This document shows, piece by piece, positions 1 to 11,029 of a stretch of DNA of 64,000 nucleotides; the stretch's first letter is position 1, and every line of letters begins with the position of its first letter. Location of the stretch: assembly GCA_032622095.1 (NCBI GenBank), contig CP136069.1, positions 72,563,319 through 72,627,318 on the forward strand, given 5' to 3'. A program made the translations under genes and the position numbers. This DNA comes from Siphonodentalium dalli. Lineage: Eukaryota > Mollusca > Scaphopoda > Gadilida > Siphonodentaliidae. The notes beneath the pieces were generated by a model. That model saw only the letters and a program-made list of their open reading frames with translations, ran no database searches and was not told where the DNA came from.

Positions 1-570
1 TGATTTATCCTCCAATTGCAAACTGGAGTTATCAAACTTGAAAGAAAAATAAACATGCATGTATTTGAAATGAGACTGAGAATGATATGAACAAGACCAT
101 GTTGCAAAAGTGATTAATTTCTTGGAATGGCAATTATTGAATACAAAAAAAAATTATAATAAAATTCAGCCATTTCAACAGGAAATATAACAGCAGCCAA
201 AATGTACATGAAATACCAATAAATAACATTCTGAAAAACAGTGAAATTAAAAAACTTAATTTAACAGTGACATGAGAAACTCAATTTAAAATGAGATAAA
301 AGGTGTCTACATCAACGGTTCTTCTTGCGCAATTAATTGGGAAGCTAAATCTCCTTATGAACATAAGGATTAGCGACATCACTTGACATGCTTCTAACAG
401 TAAGGCAAGATAAAAAGGGTGAAATGGACCAAATATAACGATATCCCGACACAGAATAGAAGCGACCATTACACACAGAGGAAGCTACTTACCTTTTTCA
501 AAGATGAAATTTCATTGAATGCCGATGTGTCGACTCTTTTGCCTCAAGCTACAGGGAAATATTGTTTGTA
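1..570. other. AT-rich sequence without recognised feature
   Basis: No open frame with protein-like composition, no inverted repeat and no known repeat was recognised. The triplicated local repeat begins at about 572. Confidence 0.5.
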
Positions 571-969
571 TTGTTCAATCAATGATCGGAGATATAGGCA
601 TCGTCACCGCGCCTGTCTCTCTCTCTGCGGCTCCTGCAAAGTTGATATATCTTTATAATGGTTTGAGCAAAATGATGCGAGGAAGGGTAGTCGAGGTGTG
701 GTGGGGTGTGGCCATATAAGTAAACCAGCTGTACACATGAGAGCAACGCTTAAAGATGCACAGTTCGATTTGACACCAAATTAATAAAAAATTCCTAAGT
801 AAATTTTCAGCTTTCCAGACAGAAAACAATTGAAAAATACCTGTAATTACCATCATTTATATACATGTACCACAGGTATTGCAAAATTTACAAAAATCAT
901 CCATAAGTTTTATGTTGAAAACAGGTACAACAGTTCACAATTGATAAGACTCTTTATTATCTAACGCTT

Positions 970-1158
970 TTGGGCTAGCATTATTAAATTCACCCTCTGG
1001 GGACATCATTCTGCTTAGGCCTCATCTTCTCTGGAAAGTATCTTTATTATCAATTTAACAAGTTTTTGTTAGTTTCTTTAGAAACTTCTTTAGCAAGTTT
1101 ATTTTTCCTTTTTAGTTTAGTTTCTCTATATCCCTAAATTGGCCGATGGTACAATGCA
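970..1158 (-). mobile_element. G element, partial, reverse
   Basis: Shows the hairpin end 'ttcaccctctgggga', then 'aggcctcatcttct' and the internal region through 'tctatatccctaaattgg' to 'atgcataat', as in the full copy at 47233-47640. The other half is missing. Confidence 0.7.
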
Positions 1159-1541
1159 TAATGGTTTGAGAAAAATGATAAGAGGAAGAGGAGTCGAGGT
1201 GTGGAGGGGTCTCGCCATATAATTCACCCAGCTGTTTGCATGTACAGCCATGTTTAAAGGTGCACAGTTCGATTTAACACCATATTTATAAAAATAAGTC
1301 CTGAGTCAATTTTCAGCTTTCCTTTATATAGCTCAGGTATCGCGAAAAGTCACAAAATGTAACCATCAGTTTTATGTTGAAAACAGGTAAAACAGATAAT
1401 AATTGTGAATGCTCTTTACTATCTATAGCTTTTGTGAAACGACCATCAAAACATCCCATTTCATGGGTATAATTTTATCATTTTCTTGTATTGATTACAA
1501 ATGGTAGTTTTACGGTGTCCAATCAGACCGTGCATATTTAA

Positions 1542-1731
1542 CACTTTCATCACGGCAGCTTCCTGAAATTTTGAGAAAACTCTGTGCCAATGCATTCTCT
1601 TATATATGCAAGCCTCCCATAGGGAGCCTCGCATATATAAGATATTGCATTGGCCTAACAATATTTACTTTGACCTTGTAAGCCAGTGAATTCTGGGATG
1701 CTGCACCAGCACGGCTCCTATCATGAAAGGG
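1542..1731 (-). mobile_element. TTAA-5 element, 190 bp
   Basis: TTAA flanks at 1538-1541 and 1732-1735. Ends are CACTTTCATCACGG (one change from CCCTTTCAT) and ATGAAAGGG. The interior holds a 69-bp hairpin cassette at 1586-1654 and the word 'gctgcaccagcac' typical of the family. TTAA flanking and CCCTTT ends fit the piggyBac superfamily; no protein is encoded. Confidence 0.85.
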
Positions 1732-2087
1732 TTAATAATTAGAAGTGATTTGGCAAGACTGAAGTTTCCTTGGCCCAAAATTGTACCGGTTTAAAAATCA
1801 TATGACCAGCATAGTGGAATTGGATACTGGAGTTTACAAACAGACTTTGGTTTGAGTATGGTTTAAAATTAAAAAACAAATTAAATTTTGCACAAAATAT
1901 TGGCAGCCTCTCGATTTTTTTGTTATGCTTTTATATTCAATCAATGATTGGGGACGTAGGCATCGTCACCGTGCCTGTCTCTCTCTCTCTCTCTTTGTGG
2001 CTCCTACAAAGCTGATATATCATTATAACGGTTTGGGAAAAATGATGAGAGGAAGAGAAGTCGAGATGTGGTCAGGTGTGGTCACAG

Positions 2088-2405
2088 GGACTAGCCCAGA
2101 GGGCGACTCATGAGACATCTTCTCCCTAAAATGTGCCACTTCACCCTATTTTTATTCCAGGGAGAAGTGACATCTCTCTCATATAGCAGTATGCACATGT
2201 CCCCAGGGACCAGCCTAGATGCTGATTATAATGGTGTTCTTACTCATTATCATGGTTTTATAATTGGTTCTTGTGTTGCATAACACTTATTGGATCATAG
2301 CAGGGTGATGTTGGAGTGCTAATTGAACTTCAGCCACTGTTACTTCTCCCTAATAACAGTCCACATCTCCCTAATAATCAAATAGTGAGAAGTCTTTCCA
2401 CCCAA
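2088..2405 (+). mobile_element. GACCAGCC dispersed element
   Basis: Begins GGGACTAGCCCAGAGGGCGAC, followed by 'gagacatcttctccct' and an inverted partner 'gggagaagtgacatctct'. Related copies lie at 9520-9865 and, reversed, at 54781-55131. The motif GGGACCAGCCTAG recurs inside this copy at about 2206. Class unknown; no coding capacity. Confidence 0.65.
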
Positions 2406-2421
2406 TTTTAAACCTCTTGGC

Positions 2422-2685
2422 CAGGGGCGCCGGAAGCATCCAAGGGCAGGGGGGGGGGGGGGCAGAGCCTACAAAAAGGGCACTTTTCCGCAAAAAAGGG
2501 CATTTTCTCCGCAAACTCGGGAAATAACCATAAATTCATGGTGGCAAAAATCCCTATTTTAATGGTATTTGTCGGTTTTTATGGCCGTTTTGTGATAAAA
2601 TTGACAAAAAATTAATATTCCTTGTGAAATTGGTGGTATTTGGACCAAAAAAGTCACATTTTGCTATAAAAACACGGTGCCCCTG
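2422..2685. mobile_element. hAT-type MITE with 8-bp target duplication
   Basis: Ends are CAGGGGCGCCG and CGGTGCCCCTG, an 11-bp terminal inverted repeat with one mismatch. The 8-bp direct repeat CTCTTGGC flanks it exactly (2414-2421 and 2686-2693). An 8-bp duplication with CAGGGG-type ends is the hAT signature. Length 264 bp, non-coding, with a G-rich run near the left end. It interrupts older repeat sequence, so the pre-insertion site reads directly across. Confidence 0.9.
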
Positions 2686-2774
2686 CTCTTGGCTGTACAT
2701 GTGAGGCCACGTTTAAAGATCCACAGAATCCTCTATAATATTACGAAATTTGTGGGATGGACCTCTATTCAGAT

Positions 2775-2885
2775 ATCAAACTAGTTTTGGCAGCTGTAAT
2801 CAAATTTAAATATCAAACTAGTTTTGGCAGCTGTAATCATATTTAAATATCAAACTAGTTTTGGCAGCTGTAATCAAATTAAAAA
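2775..2885 (+). repeat. 37-bp tandem repeat, 3 copies
   Basis: Three near-identical units start at 2775, 2812 and 2849, each beginning 'atcaaactagttttggcagc'. Period exactly 37 bp. Confidence 0.95.
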
Positions 2886-3400
2886 ATTTGGTAATCCATT
2901 AGCATCAAACTTTGCCAAACAGGGTTAAAATGAGAAAATTAAAATATTGATCGGACTTTCAAACTGTGGACGTTATATGATTGTATATACTGACGTGGGT
3001 TCCGACACGGTGGTTTATGACCTCTGTAATGATTGATGGTATTGTCGCCCCATGCGTCCATGACCACAGGCACTGTCTAATATGTTATTAGGTCCTGGCT
3101 TTCTTCAGACACCAACTAACTAATGATTGGACGCGATATTCCCTCCAGTTGTGTTGTGGACCGAAAACATTTCATCAACTTTCAAGTCAGTGTGGAATGA
3201 ATTTCAATAGAGCATAATTTGCAAAAATCTGAACAACTAACAAGCCAACAATTTGTAAAGTGACATCGCGACATTAAAGCTGCCTATGTTAAACTAGCAG
3301 ATCACTATCGAAATATGTCGGTAAACAAGAAGTTCGAAGATCTTGAGTAATATTATCAACAAGCCTGGATTTAATGGCTTTTGGGACCGTCTGAAACATG
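2886..3400. other. Unassigned sequence
   Basis: No gene-like frame, repeat or inverted repeat recognised. It reads as ordinary low-copy AT-rich DNA. Confidence 0.4.
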
Positions 3401-3407
3401 TCAAGTA

Positions 3408-3563
3408 CAGTAATGCCGTAAATAATCGACTCCTCAACCACAGCAGAATTATGATTAATTTTTCAGGATTTAGTCGGAAATATGGCTTGTTGCCATTCAT
3501 CGGAAAGCTCTCAGTGAGAGCTTTCCGATGAATGGCGACAAGCGATTATTTAGAGCATCACTG
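3408..3563. mobile_element. TA-hairpin MITE, right arm deleted
   Basis: Starts at a TA with CAGTAATGCCGTAAATAATC and has the family core. The right arm jumps from 'ggcgacaag' to 'cgattatttagagcatcactg', removing about 55 bp. The right TA is lost. Confidence 0.9.
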
Positions 3564-3644
3564 CTAACAGAACAGTGTTTGACATTTCAAAAGTGTGCCT
3601 GACTTGGGTACCTTTGCGAAGAAAATTCAAGAAACAAGATATGG

Positions 3645-3718
3645 TCTTTGTTGAACTTATTATCTGAACATTTCCTAAGGGATAACTAATTGTCAATGAG
3701 TATTCAGTATAGAAATGA
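3645..3718 (+). mobile_element. TTAA-6 element, 3' end only
   Basis: Contains 'ttgttgaacttattatctg', 'aacatttcctaagggata' and 'gagtattcagtatagaaatg', then TTAA at 3719-3722. This is the right terminus of family TTAA-6; the left part is not present next to it. Confidence 0.75.
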
Positions 3719-3758
3719 TTAAAATACAGCTCTATTTCTGATTTGTTATGGTATTTGA

Positions 3759-4673
3759 CCGTTCCATTACTGGAGCTTCCTGAAATTTTGTGAAAACCCT
3801 GTGCCAATGAATGCTCCAAAATATGCGAGTCTCCCATAGGGAACCTTGCATATATCATATAAATAAGATTGTAACACCTTTAACCCTTTGAGTGCCAGGT
3901 CGATTTTTGTATCAACCCATATACCCTGTGCCAATGCATTCTCTTATATATGTGAGTCGACCATAGGTCGCCTCGCATATATAAGAGAATGCATTGGCCT
4001 AACAATTTTTATTTTTTTTTATTTTTTATTTTTTTTACAATTTTTTACAATTTTAATAATTTATTCTTATATTCTTTAACAGACTTATTTTGTAGGTTTA
4101 GGGCCGATGAGATCGGCCCCTGGCACTCAAAGGGTTATAGACATGTTGTGAAATTTTATTCACCCCTAGAATGGTCGGAAGCTCTTTGAATAAAATTTCA
4201 CAACAAGTCTATAACCCTTTGAGTGCCAGGGGCCGATCTCATCGGCCCTAAACCTACAAAATAAGTCTGTTAAAGAATATAAGAATAAATTATTAAAATT
4301 GTAAAAACTTGTAAAAAAAAAAAAAAAAAAAAAATGTTAGGCCAATTTCTCTTATATATGCGAGGCGACCTATGGTCGACTCGCATATATAAGAGAATGC
4401 ATTGGCACAAGGTATATGGGTTGATACAAAAATCGACCTGGCACTCAAAGGGTTAAAGGTGTTACAATCTTATTTATATGATCAATTCTGGAGACTTGTA
4501 TGGCACATCAAATACTCGCATATATAAGAGAATACATTGACATTAAAATATTTACCTTGACCGTGTAAGCCAGTGCATTCTCTTATATATGTGAGACTTG
4601 TATATATAAGAGAATGCACTGGCACATGATCTTTAATGCTGCACCAGCACAACTCCCATCATGAACCTCCAGG
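3759..4673 (-). mobile_element. TTAA-5 element split by a palindromic insertion
   Basis: The left end is diverged (TTGACC instead of TTAACC at about 3755-3760); 'ggagcttcctgaaattt' follows. The right end has 'gctgcaccagcac' and TTAA at 4674-4677. The region 3854-4482 is the inserted long palindrome. A 69-bp-type cassette appears at the right before 'ggcacatgatctttaatgc'. Confidence 0.7.
3854..4482. repeat. 629-bp near-perfect palindrome of two TTAA-3 elements
   Basis: The left half reads 'atcatataaataagattg...' and the right half ends with its reverse complement; the centre is near 4168. Each half holds one TTAA-3 element (3884-4134 and 4215-4452) beginning CCCTTTGAGTGCCAGG, and each element holds one hairpin cassette (3930-3998 and about 4341-4406). 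The outer junctions are intact TTAA (3880-3883, 4453-4456); the inner ones read TTAT/ATAA. The symmetry continues about 26 bp beyond the outer TTAA sites and through an inner non-element spacer, so it is an inverted duplication of element plus flanks. Confidence 0.85.
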
Positions 4674-4914
4674 TTAAATAGTTATCATTCCCCAAAACAC
4701 AGAAGAAAGATTTGGTGCTACACGTATTTCACTAAAAAAAGTTGAATTTTCAATTGAAAAAATACATGCATCACACCTAAACTGCGTAATGCTCTGAAAG
4801 TATAATTTATTGCCACAGTATTAGTGCATTGAAGAATTTGCAGCTCGGAGGCGGGAATACCCTCATGCCAATTGAAACAAGGGCAGGACGGAAACCAAAT
4901 TAAAAAATAATATG

Positions 4915-5515
4915 AACAGACGGACAAAAATTTAATATTTTCAGATGAAAATGCAGACAAAATAACTGAAACCTCTTTTGAAAAACCTCCTGCCAACATT
5001 CATGCCAAATTTCAACAGAATCCCATGACCCATGGCTGAGATATATGAGCGGACGGACGGAAATATAACATTTTCAGATAAACAAAGAGGAATAACTTTT
5101 GAACGGAAAATGTGAACAACGTCAATGAACACTCTTTTGAAAGCCCTCCTGATCAGAAACCTGCATACAAAATTTCATAGAGATCTGATAACCCATGATT
5201 GAGATATATGAGCGGACGGATGGAAATCTAGAATTTTCAGATAAACAAAGAGGGATAACTCTTGAACGGAAAATGTGAACAACGTCAATAACCCTCTTTT
5301 GAAAGCCATCCTGGGGAAAAACCGGCATACCAAATTTCATCGAGATCCGATAACCCATGGTTGAGATATATGAGTGGACGGACGGAAATGCAACAATTTC
5401 AAATAAAAAGAAGAATAACTCTTGAACGGAAAATGTTAACAACGTCAATGAACCCTCTTTTGAAAGCCCTCTTGATGCCAAACGTGCATACCAAATTTCA
5501 TCGAGATCCCAACAA
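4915..5515 (+). repeat. Multi-unit element, about 160-bp core units
   Basis: Four diverged units contain 'aacggaaaatgtgaacaac', 'ccctcttttgaaagcc', 'ataccaaatttcat' and 'gagatatatgag', then 'ggacggaaat'. The period is about 158-160 bp. Related copies lie at 29610-30160 and 57520-57965. Class unresolved; non-coding. Confidence 0.75.
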
Positions 5516-5697
5516 GTGGTGTGACTGGTGTCATCAATTCATTGTTTTTGATTGGCTAGTGGCAAGTGACACGCAATGGACAGTGGGCTGCGCAAGTTCC
5601 AGAATAATTTCGGTCAGCTGTGGTCAATATAAATGTTGCTAGTTTCAACTTCATTTCTTTGAAATGTTAGCACGAGTCTTGTTGATTTCTCTTGGTA

Positions 5698-5888
5698 CAG
5701 TAATGCCCAAAGTATATGGCCCTTTAACCGCAGCAGAATTAATTATGGGAATTTTTTTCAGGATTTAGTCGGAAATATGGCTTGTTGCTATTCATCGAAA
5801 AGCTCTCACTGAGAGCTTTCCGATGAATGGCAACAAGCCATATTTCCGACTAAAAACTGAAAAGTTACCCATAATTCTGCATTACTTG
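5698..5888. mobile_element. TA-hairpin MITE, subfamily B, right end deleted
   Basis: Starts CAGTAATGCCCAAAGTATAT after TA. This 'aaagtatatg' subtype differs from the 'ctaaataatcgac' subtype. Both arms of the core palindrome are present, but the last about 30 bp collapse to 'ctgcattacttg'. Confidence 0.85.
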
Positions 5889-5999
5889 TGCACTGAGTGT
5901 TAGCAGTACGGTTATTGGCAGGGCAATCCTACCCGAAGGAATTCTGATGCAACATCGAATAGTTTTTGACATGCACATTTTAGACACGCAGTGTATATA

Positions 6000-6122
6000 C
6001 AGTAATGCCCTAAATAATCGACTCCTTAACCACAGCAGAATTATGGGTAATTTTTCAGGATTTAGTCGGAAATATGGCATGTTGCCATTCATCAGAAAGC
6101 TCTCAGTGTTAGGGCTTTACTG
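6000..6122. mobile_element. TA-hairpin MITE, left arm only
   Basis: Starts at TA with CAGTAATGCCCTAAATAATC. After the central 'gaaagctctcagtg' it jumps to 'ttagggctttactg' and TA, so nearly the whole right arm is deleted. Confidence 0.88.
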
Positions 6123-6124
6123 TA

Positions 6125-7180
6125 TTATTAAATATTACATTTTCACTTGAAAGCCAAAGGGCCATATTAAAGTCAGGTAAAAGAAGTCTTGCAAACTTGG
6201 TTTTCAAAGTCAATTGTGATATTGTTGAGAAAGATCAATAAACTAAATACCAATGGTATCCGGTTGACGTTCGTTTAAGTTATTGTGACAACAGGAAAAA
6301 TTGCTATAAACAGAATAAATGCCAAAACTCTGGAAAGAAAGTTAAGGTGGACCTGATTTTCTGTAAGCAACTGTTGCATATGGTTATAAACTCATAAACC
6401 AAACATTGTCAAATGCCATCAATAATCAGCTAAGTTATAGAGGATTAGGGCTGTCTGCCGAGACCACTTCGCCATAACTAAACAACCCATCACCTCTCGC
6501 CTGCCAACTGACCCTCATCAAATCATAAGGCGAGTTTTTTGTTTTCATGAAAAAAACTTGACTGGGACCAAATCACTCATTATCATAAAACTGACTTTAA
6601 GTATAAGTATTGCTGCGGTTGCATTATATTTGATGAGTAATGTACACATTTGTGTGTTTTTATGCTCCCATTAAATCAAATATGGATAAAATCACTCCCT
6701 TCGAATTGTTATATATTCTGTATGTAATGACATGCTTTTAGTGAGAAGAGTGAAGACTTATAAATCACAAAATTTTATGTCGCTTCCAGACTAAATACTG
6801 ACACATTTGATGCATACTAATGTCCTATACGCTGTGCACATAACACACACATCGGCATAACCAGCCTCAGTCAAGTGACAGAATTCGGAGTAACGCCATT
6901 AAACATTCGTAGATATCAGGATAGGATCCCCTCAGGACTAATGCATTGGAAACCCTTTGAAGTTTTGCGAGTCATGACTGCAATATATATACTGGAATTT
7001 CAAAGCGCTTCCTACTTAGACTCTATATTAGTTTGTGTCTCCAGGAGAATATATGAATGTTTAATGTATAATAATTATTAGTATACTTCGCAGTGCGCTG
7101 CCTGGAATATTGGAGATTGACAAACTATTTGTCAAGAATTGAAGATGAGAAAACGTATTTCAGACATTAAATATAAAGTA
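6125..7180. other. Unassigned low-copy sequence
   Basis: About 1 kb without recognised repeats or inverted repeats. The longest frames are short and lack protein-like features. Confidence 0.4.
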
Positions 7181-7184
7181 TGTA

Positions 7185-7320
7185 CAGCAATAATCGACCC
7201 CTAAACCACAGAAGAATTATGGAGAGCTTTCTGATGAATAGCAGCAAGCCATATTTCTGAAAATTTCCCATAATAATTCTGCAGTGGTTATAAAAGGGTC
7301 ATATACTTTGGGTATTACTG
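7185..7320. mobile_element. TA-hairpin MITE, internally deleted
   Basis: Begins CAGCAATAATCGACCCC after TA and ends 'ttgggtattactg' before TA. The arms come from different subtypes and the centre is shortened. Confidence 0.85.
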
Positions 7321-7458
7321 TAAATTCCGACATAACAGTTTGTTTGACCTGTTATTTTATAAAATTAAATTAAATTAAATTTTGCACTAAACAACTACCG
7401 GTAATATTTGTATATTGTACTTTTTCAATGCTCGAAAAAATGAGATCAAACCTATTAA

Positions 7459-7545
7459 CCCTTTCATGACGGGAGGTGTGCTGGTGCAGCATTAAAGATC
7501 CTGTGCCAGTGCATTCTCTTATGATGTTCTTATGATGTTCACCCA
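7459..7545 (+). mobile_element. TTAA-5 element, 5' end fragment
   Basis: TTAA at 7455-7458, then CCCTTTCATGACGGGAG, 'tgctggtgcagcattaaag' and the start of a hairpin cassette. It stops in the cassette and passes into a G element with no right terminus. Confidence 0.8.
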
Positions 7546-7765
7546 TTAGTCACCTCGATTAAGCAATTTATGTTCTGCAAATTAGGGGATATAGAAACTC
7601 AACTGAAGGAAAAAAAGTAACTAAAAATAATGGTAATTTGAGACTATAGATACTTCCCAGAAGATGAGGCCTAAGCAGAATAAGGTCCCCCAGAGGGTGA
7701 ATTTGGTGATGCTAGCCCACTGTGCCTTATTCTGCAAATGTCAGACACGCTATTTCCAGGGTTGA
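7546..7765 (+). mobile_element. G element, partial
   Basis: Contains 'attaggggatatagaaact', 'cttcccagaagatgaggcct', 'ggtcccccagagggtgaat' and the terminal part 'gtcagacacgctatttcc'. One hairpin lacks its partner arm. Confidence 0.7.
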
Positions 7766-7959
7766 CACCGAAGCATCTGATGTGTTATAGAAAGACATTA
7801 GGATCATCTTGGGGGCATTTCTTGTTGAAATTACTTTACAAAGGCGGCTACCAGTAACGGACAGACGATAACTGAATCACAGAATAAAGAAGAAGTGACT
7901 TTTGAACATCGTAATCAAATATATGCTCAAACACACAAGGTTATTGATTAAGACTTTAA

Positions 7960-8136
7960 CCCTTTCAGTGCCAAGTCCGATTTTTGTATCAACCCATATT
8001 TCCTCGATAATTTTTCAAATTTATTGATTATAATAAGCTCTTTCCATCAATGTATCACATTATTATAATCAATAAATTTGAAAAATTATCAAGGAAATAT
8101 GGGTTGATACCAAAATCGGACTTGGCACTGAAAGGG
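7960..8136. mobile_element. TTAA-4 foldback element, 177 bp
   Basis: Exact TTAA flanks at 7956-7959 and 8137-8140. The ends are CCCTTTCAGTGCCAAGTCC and its reverse complement. Arms of about 75 bp pair almost perfectly around a short spacer ('gctctttccatcaatg'). Confidence 0.92.
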
Positions 8137-8140
8137 TTAA

Positions 8141-9028
8141 ATATCACCCTCAAACAAAAGGTCAAAGCAAAAAAAAAAACAAGAACAATTCAACATCGAA
8201 TCCATTCACCGCTTAATTTTATTCAACATCTCATTTCAAATAGGATGGATAGAGAATGAGTTAAAAAAAAAATGTGGAATCCAATTAGAAAGTGTTCAGG
8301 GCTGCATAACGAAATGTTTCGTCCACGCAATGTAATTACTGTCCTGTAACGAATGCATTTTATCAGGGAAGAAAAAAACCATCAATTGAGTAATTGAAAT
8401 TGCTAGTTTTTATATTCTACAGTGGGTTTAGAAAATCGACAGAGTGAAAAACATCCAAGCAACAATGTTTTGTGACAGTTGTACAATTGCAATTTTAAGT
8501 TCCATTCATCGTGTGTTTTGGTACAGCGCTTTTTGCCCCATTCATGCACTTATTCGAACAAAAAGCAACCATTATTATGGCCCTTTGCATTCATTACGGC
8601 ACATTTGTTGTGCAAACATTGCCACATTCTCAGCAAAAAGGGCTCAATGCTGTCCTATTCAATCTATAAAGAAAAACACTGCACTCTTTGACAGGCAAAA
8701 TTATGGGAATAATCGATTTGCACGCCACCTGTGACATTAGAGCCTACCCAGTCTTGAATTTCAAAATTTAGAATTAAAATTCAAGCAGCACATTTGGCGC
8801 CCAAGGTGCGAATTATAATTTTTGTCATTCATCAATTCATTACTGTTTCAACAATTCATTACTGATAAACAAATAAGTTTATCATGATCTCAATGCATTG
8901 TTGGCAATTCTAGATATTTCTGATCAATTTCAGACAAAATTTTATATCCATTTCTACAGAATAATGGACATAGCCATAAGATAAAATTCAAGTAAAAATA
9001 CTTCACTTATATTTCCCTTGTTAGAGTT
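8141..9028. other. Unassigned sequence
   Basis: Low-copy, AT-rich. The longer open frames around 8444-8734 show no recognisable domain and no splice or start context worth calling. Confidence 0.4.
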
Positions 9029-9032
9029 TTAA

Positions 9033-9514
9033 CCCTTCTATACTAAATGGATTCTCCCACTCAGTTATAAAAGTATTCATTGGAATGGGCTATTATTCAT
9101 CTGGAGGGGTTTTCAGTAAAAAAAAAAGAGCAGGAGACAGATGATAAAAGTTTAAAAGAAATCCTTTTTATTGGAGTGAATTGTGCAGACAATAACTTAA
9201 CCCTTTCGTGATGGGAGCTGTGCTGTTGCAGCATTAAAGATCCTGTGCCAGTGAATTCTCTTATAAATGTGAGTCTAGGGAGACTCACATATAAAAGAGA
9301 ATGTACTGGCTTACTAGGTCAAGGTAAATATTGTTAAGCCAATGAATTATCTTATATATGCGAGGTGCTTATATTAGAGAATGCATTGGCACATTGTTTT
9401 CTCAAAATTTCAGGAAGTTTCAGTCATGAAATGGTTAACAAACGTTTGTTGAACTTATTATCTGAACATTTCCTATGGGAGATACTTGTCAATTAGTATT
9501 TCGTATAGAAAAGG
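9033..9514 (+). mobile_element. TTAA-6 element with nested TTAA-5
   Basis: TTAA at 9029-9032 and 9515-9518. The left end is CCCTTCTATACTAAATGG and 'gattctcccactcag'; the right end is 'tatctgaacatttcctatgg' and 'gtatttcgtatagaaaagg'. A TTAA-5 element with its own TTAA pair (9197-9200, 9435-9438) interrupts it near the 'gttcaacaaa' position. Confidence 0.9.
9201..9434 (+). mobile_element. TTAA-5 element, 234 bp, nested
   Basis: Starts CCCTTTCGTGATGGGAGC and ends 'tttcagtcatgaaatgg', with TTAA on both sides. It holds degenerate hairpin cassettes near 9247-9311 and 9341-9391. Confidence 0.9.
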
Positions 9515-9519
9515 TTAAC

Positions 9520-9865
9520 TGCTGGGACCAGCCTAGAGGGCGACTTGGGAGACATCTTCTCCCTATTTTTTGTAACTTCTCCCTAAGTTGTGTCACTTCT
9601 CCCTGATTTTGTCCTTGGGAGAAGTGGCTTCTCTCTCATATAGCAGTATGTATATATCCTTACACCATATTTAATCTATATTTTATGACTATAATGGTCT
9701 CCTTAATATTTTATAATTGGGTTTTTCTATTACTATTCTATTATATTACTTATTGGATCTTAGAATGATGATGTTGTGGTGTAAATTGAACTTCAGCTAT
9801 TATGACCTCTCTCTCGGATAACAGTCCACCTCTCCCAGATAATCCACTCAAGTTGGGATCTTTAC
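9520..9865 (+). mobile_element. GACCAGCC dispersed element
   Basis: Opens GGGACCAGCCTAGAGGGCGA directly after the TTAA-6 copy, followed by repeated 'cttctccct' wording, 'gagaagtggcttctctctc' and the tail 'acagtccacctctcccag'. This is the clearest full example. Its first 16 bases match the core of the minisatellites at 15.3 and 20.8 kb. Confidence 0.75.
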
Positions 9866-10169
9866 CTACGGTGAAGTACATTATTAAGGAAAAGATAACA
9901 ACTAAGAAAATTATCCCCGGTGTTATTTTTTCGACTTTATAAGGATACCTGTCAAAGCTTCAAAAAAGTTCCCAGGTTTTGTACTGGTGGAATATGATCT
10001 CTAATGGTGTTAGCGAGAGATCTATTCATATCAAGTGATTCTCACCAACATTTCGATAATTTGTGTGAATGACCGCTTAAAGTATATCTGACTATGTCAC
10101 CGATTCTCTTCAAAAGTATGCATGAACTCTTATAGAAACGGAAAGAATCCTTCACTGCCAAGAGTGTGA

Positions 10170-10900
10170 AGCACTAAAGGAGTCTGTGTCAAATATTAAA
10201 GTACCCATTGAGTTAAGTGGCCGTGATGCACACAAAATCACCGTACTAATGTGCAATCTCACCAACGTTTAATGCAACACTTTACATCGATTTTAATTTC
10301 CGATGCAATTGACATGGCAACTTAATGGCAGTATAACCAGCGGCTAAGTGGCACTTAATGTGCGAAAATTATCTGCACTGATGAACAGCTATGCACACAA
10401 TAATGTCATGGATCTGAAGTGTGCACTTGATGCATCTGACTCCACCCCCATTAAATTATGTCATTCATCTATCTCCGATTACATTGCACTCCATGACGGC
10501 TCACAATCATAATTTACAACCACAGGGGATATTAAAAGCAGTGCAGCAATGCATTTAAATTGTGCGGAATGCGTTGTGCATCAAAAAGAAAAGGCATTTA
10601 TTCAATGAGTCTTGTATAATTCACAAACACTGTTAGCAAGATTTTTTGTAATGTGTGCATTGTGCATCTTAACAAAAAATCGTTTCAAGGTGACGATATA
10701 AAGACGCGTTGCGCTCCTGAATGGGAAATTATCGGTTTGGGTGCATGGGAGTGCAGCTACCAATCATCCAATCGAGTCGAGGTATTTCATTCATGAGTTC
10801 TGCCAATGTAAATATTGCGCACCGCAGTCCATGGACAATTGCAATTGGCAAATTATCGACGGGGCGTGTCTAAAAAGCTGCATGTTGACATGCCGAGGTA
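10170..10900. other. Low-copy island, more CpG-rich than surroundings
   Basis: No known repeat is seen. Short words such as 'aatgcatttaaattgtg', 'tcattcat' and 'gcaattg' recur in similar islands at about 21.4, 24.2, 26.8, 28.3 and 34.6 kb. No open frame supports a gene. It could be old unique DNA, a regulatory region or a very old repeat. Confidence 0.35.
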
Positions 10901-11029
10901 GATGTTCCATTCGCGATTAAGAAGCAGATGCTCAGCTTATTGTGATTGGCTGTGTCTACGACAAAACTCAACATTCCATGCTCAATACTGCAATCGTACT
11001 TATAACAGCTGACATAGCACTATATTTCA

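Larger units (their letters stand above)
572..2100 (+). repeat. Local repeat, three diverged copies
   Basis: Copies lie at about 575-980, 1150-1440 and 1940-2100. Shared stretches include 'aggcatcgtcacc', 'tataatggtttg', 'ggtgcacagttcgattt' and 'gttttatgttgaaaacaggta'. A G element separates copies 1 and 2, and a TTAA-5 element separates copies 2 and 3. A fragment of the same repeat ('gtttaaagatccacag') reappears after the hAT MITE at about 2706, so copy 3 was probably split by later insertions. Similar translations of the copies follow from DNA similarity and are not evidence of a gene. Confidence 0.7.
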
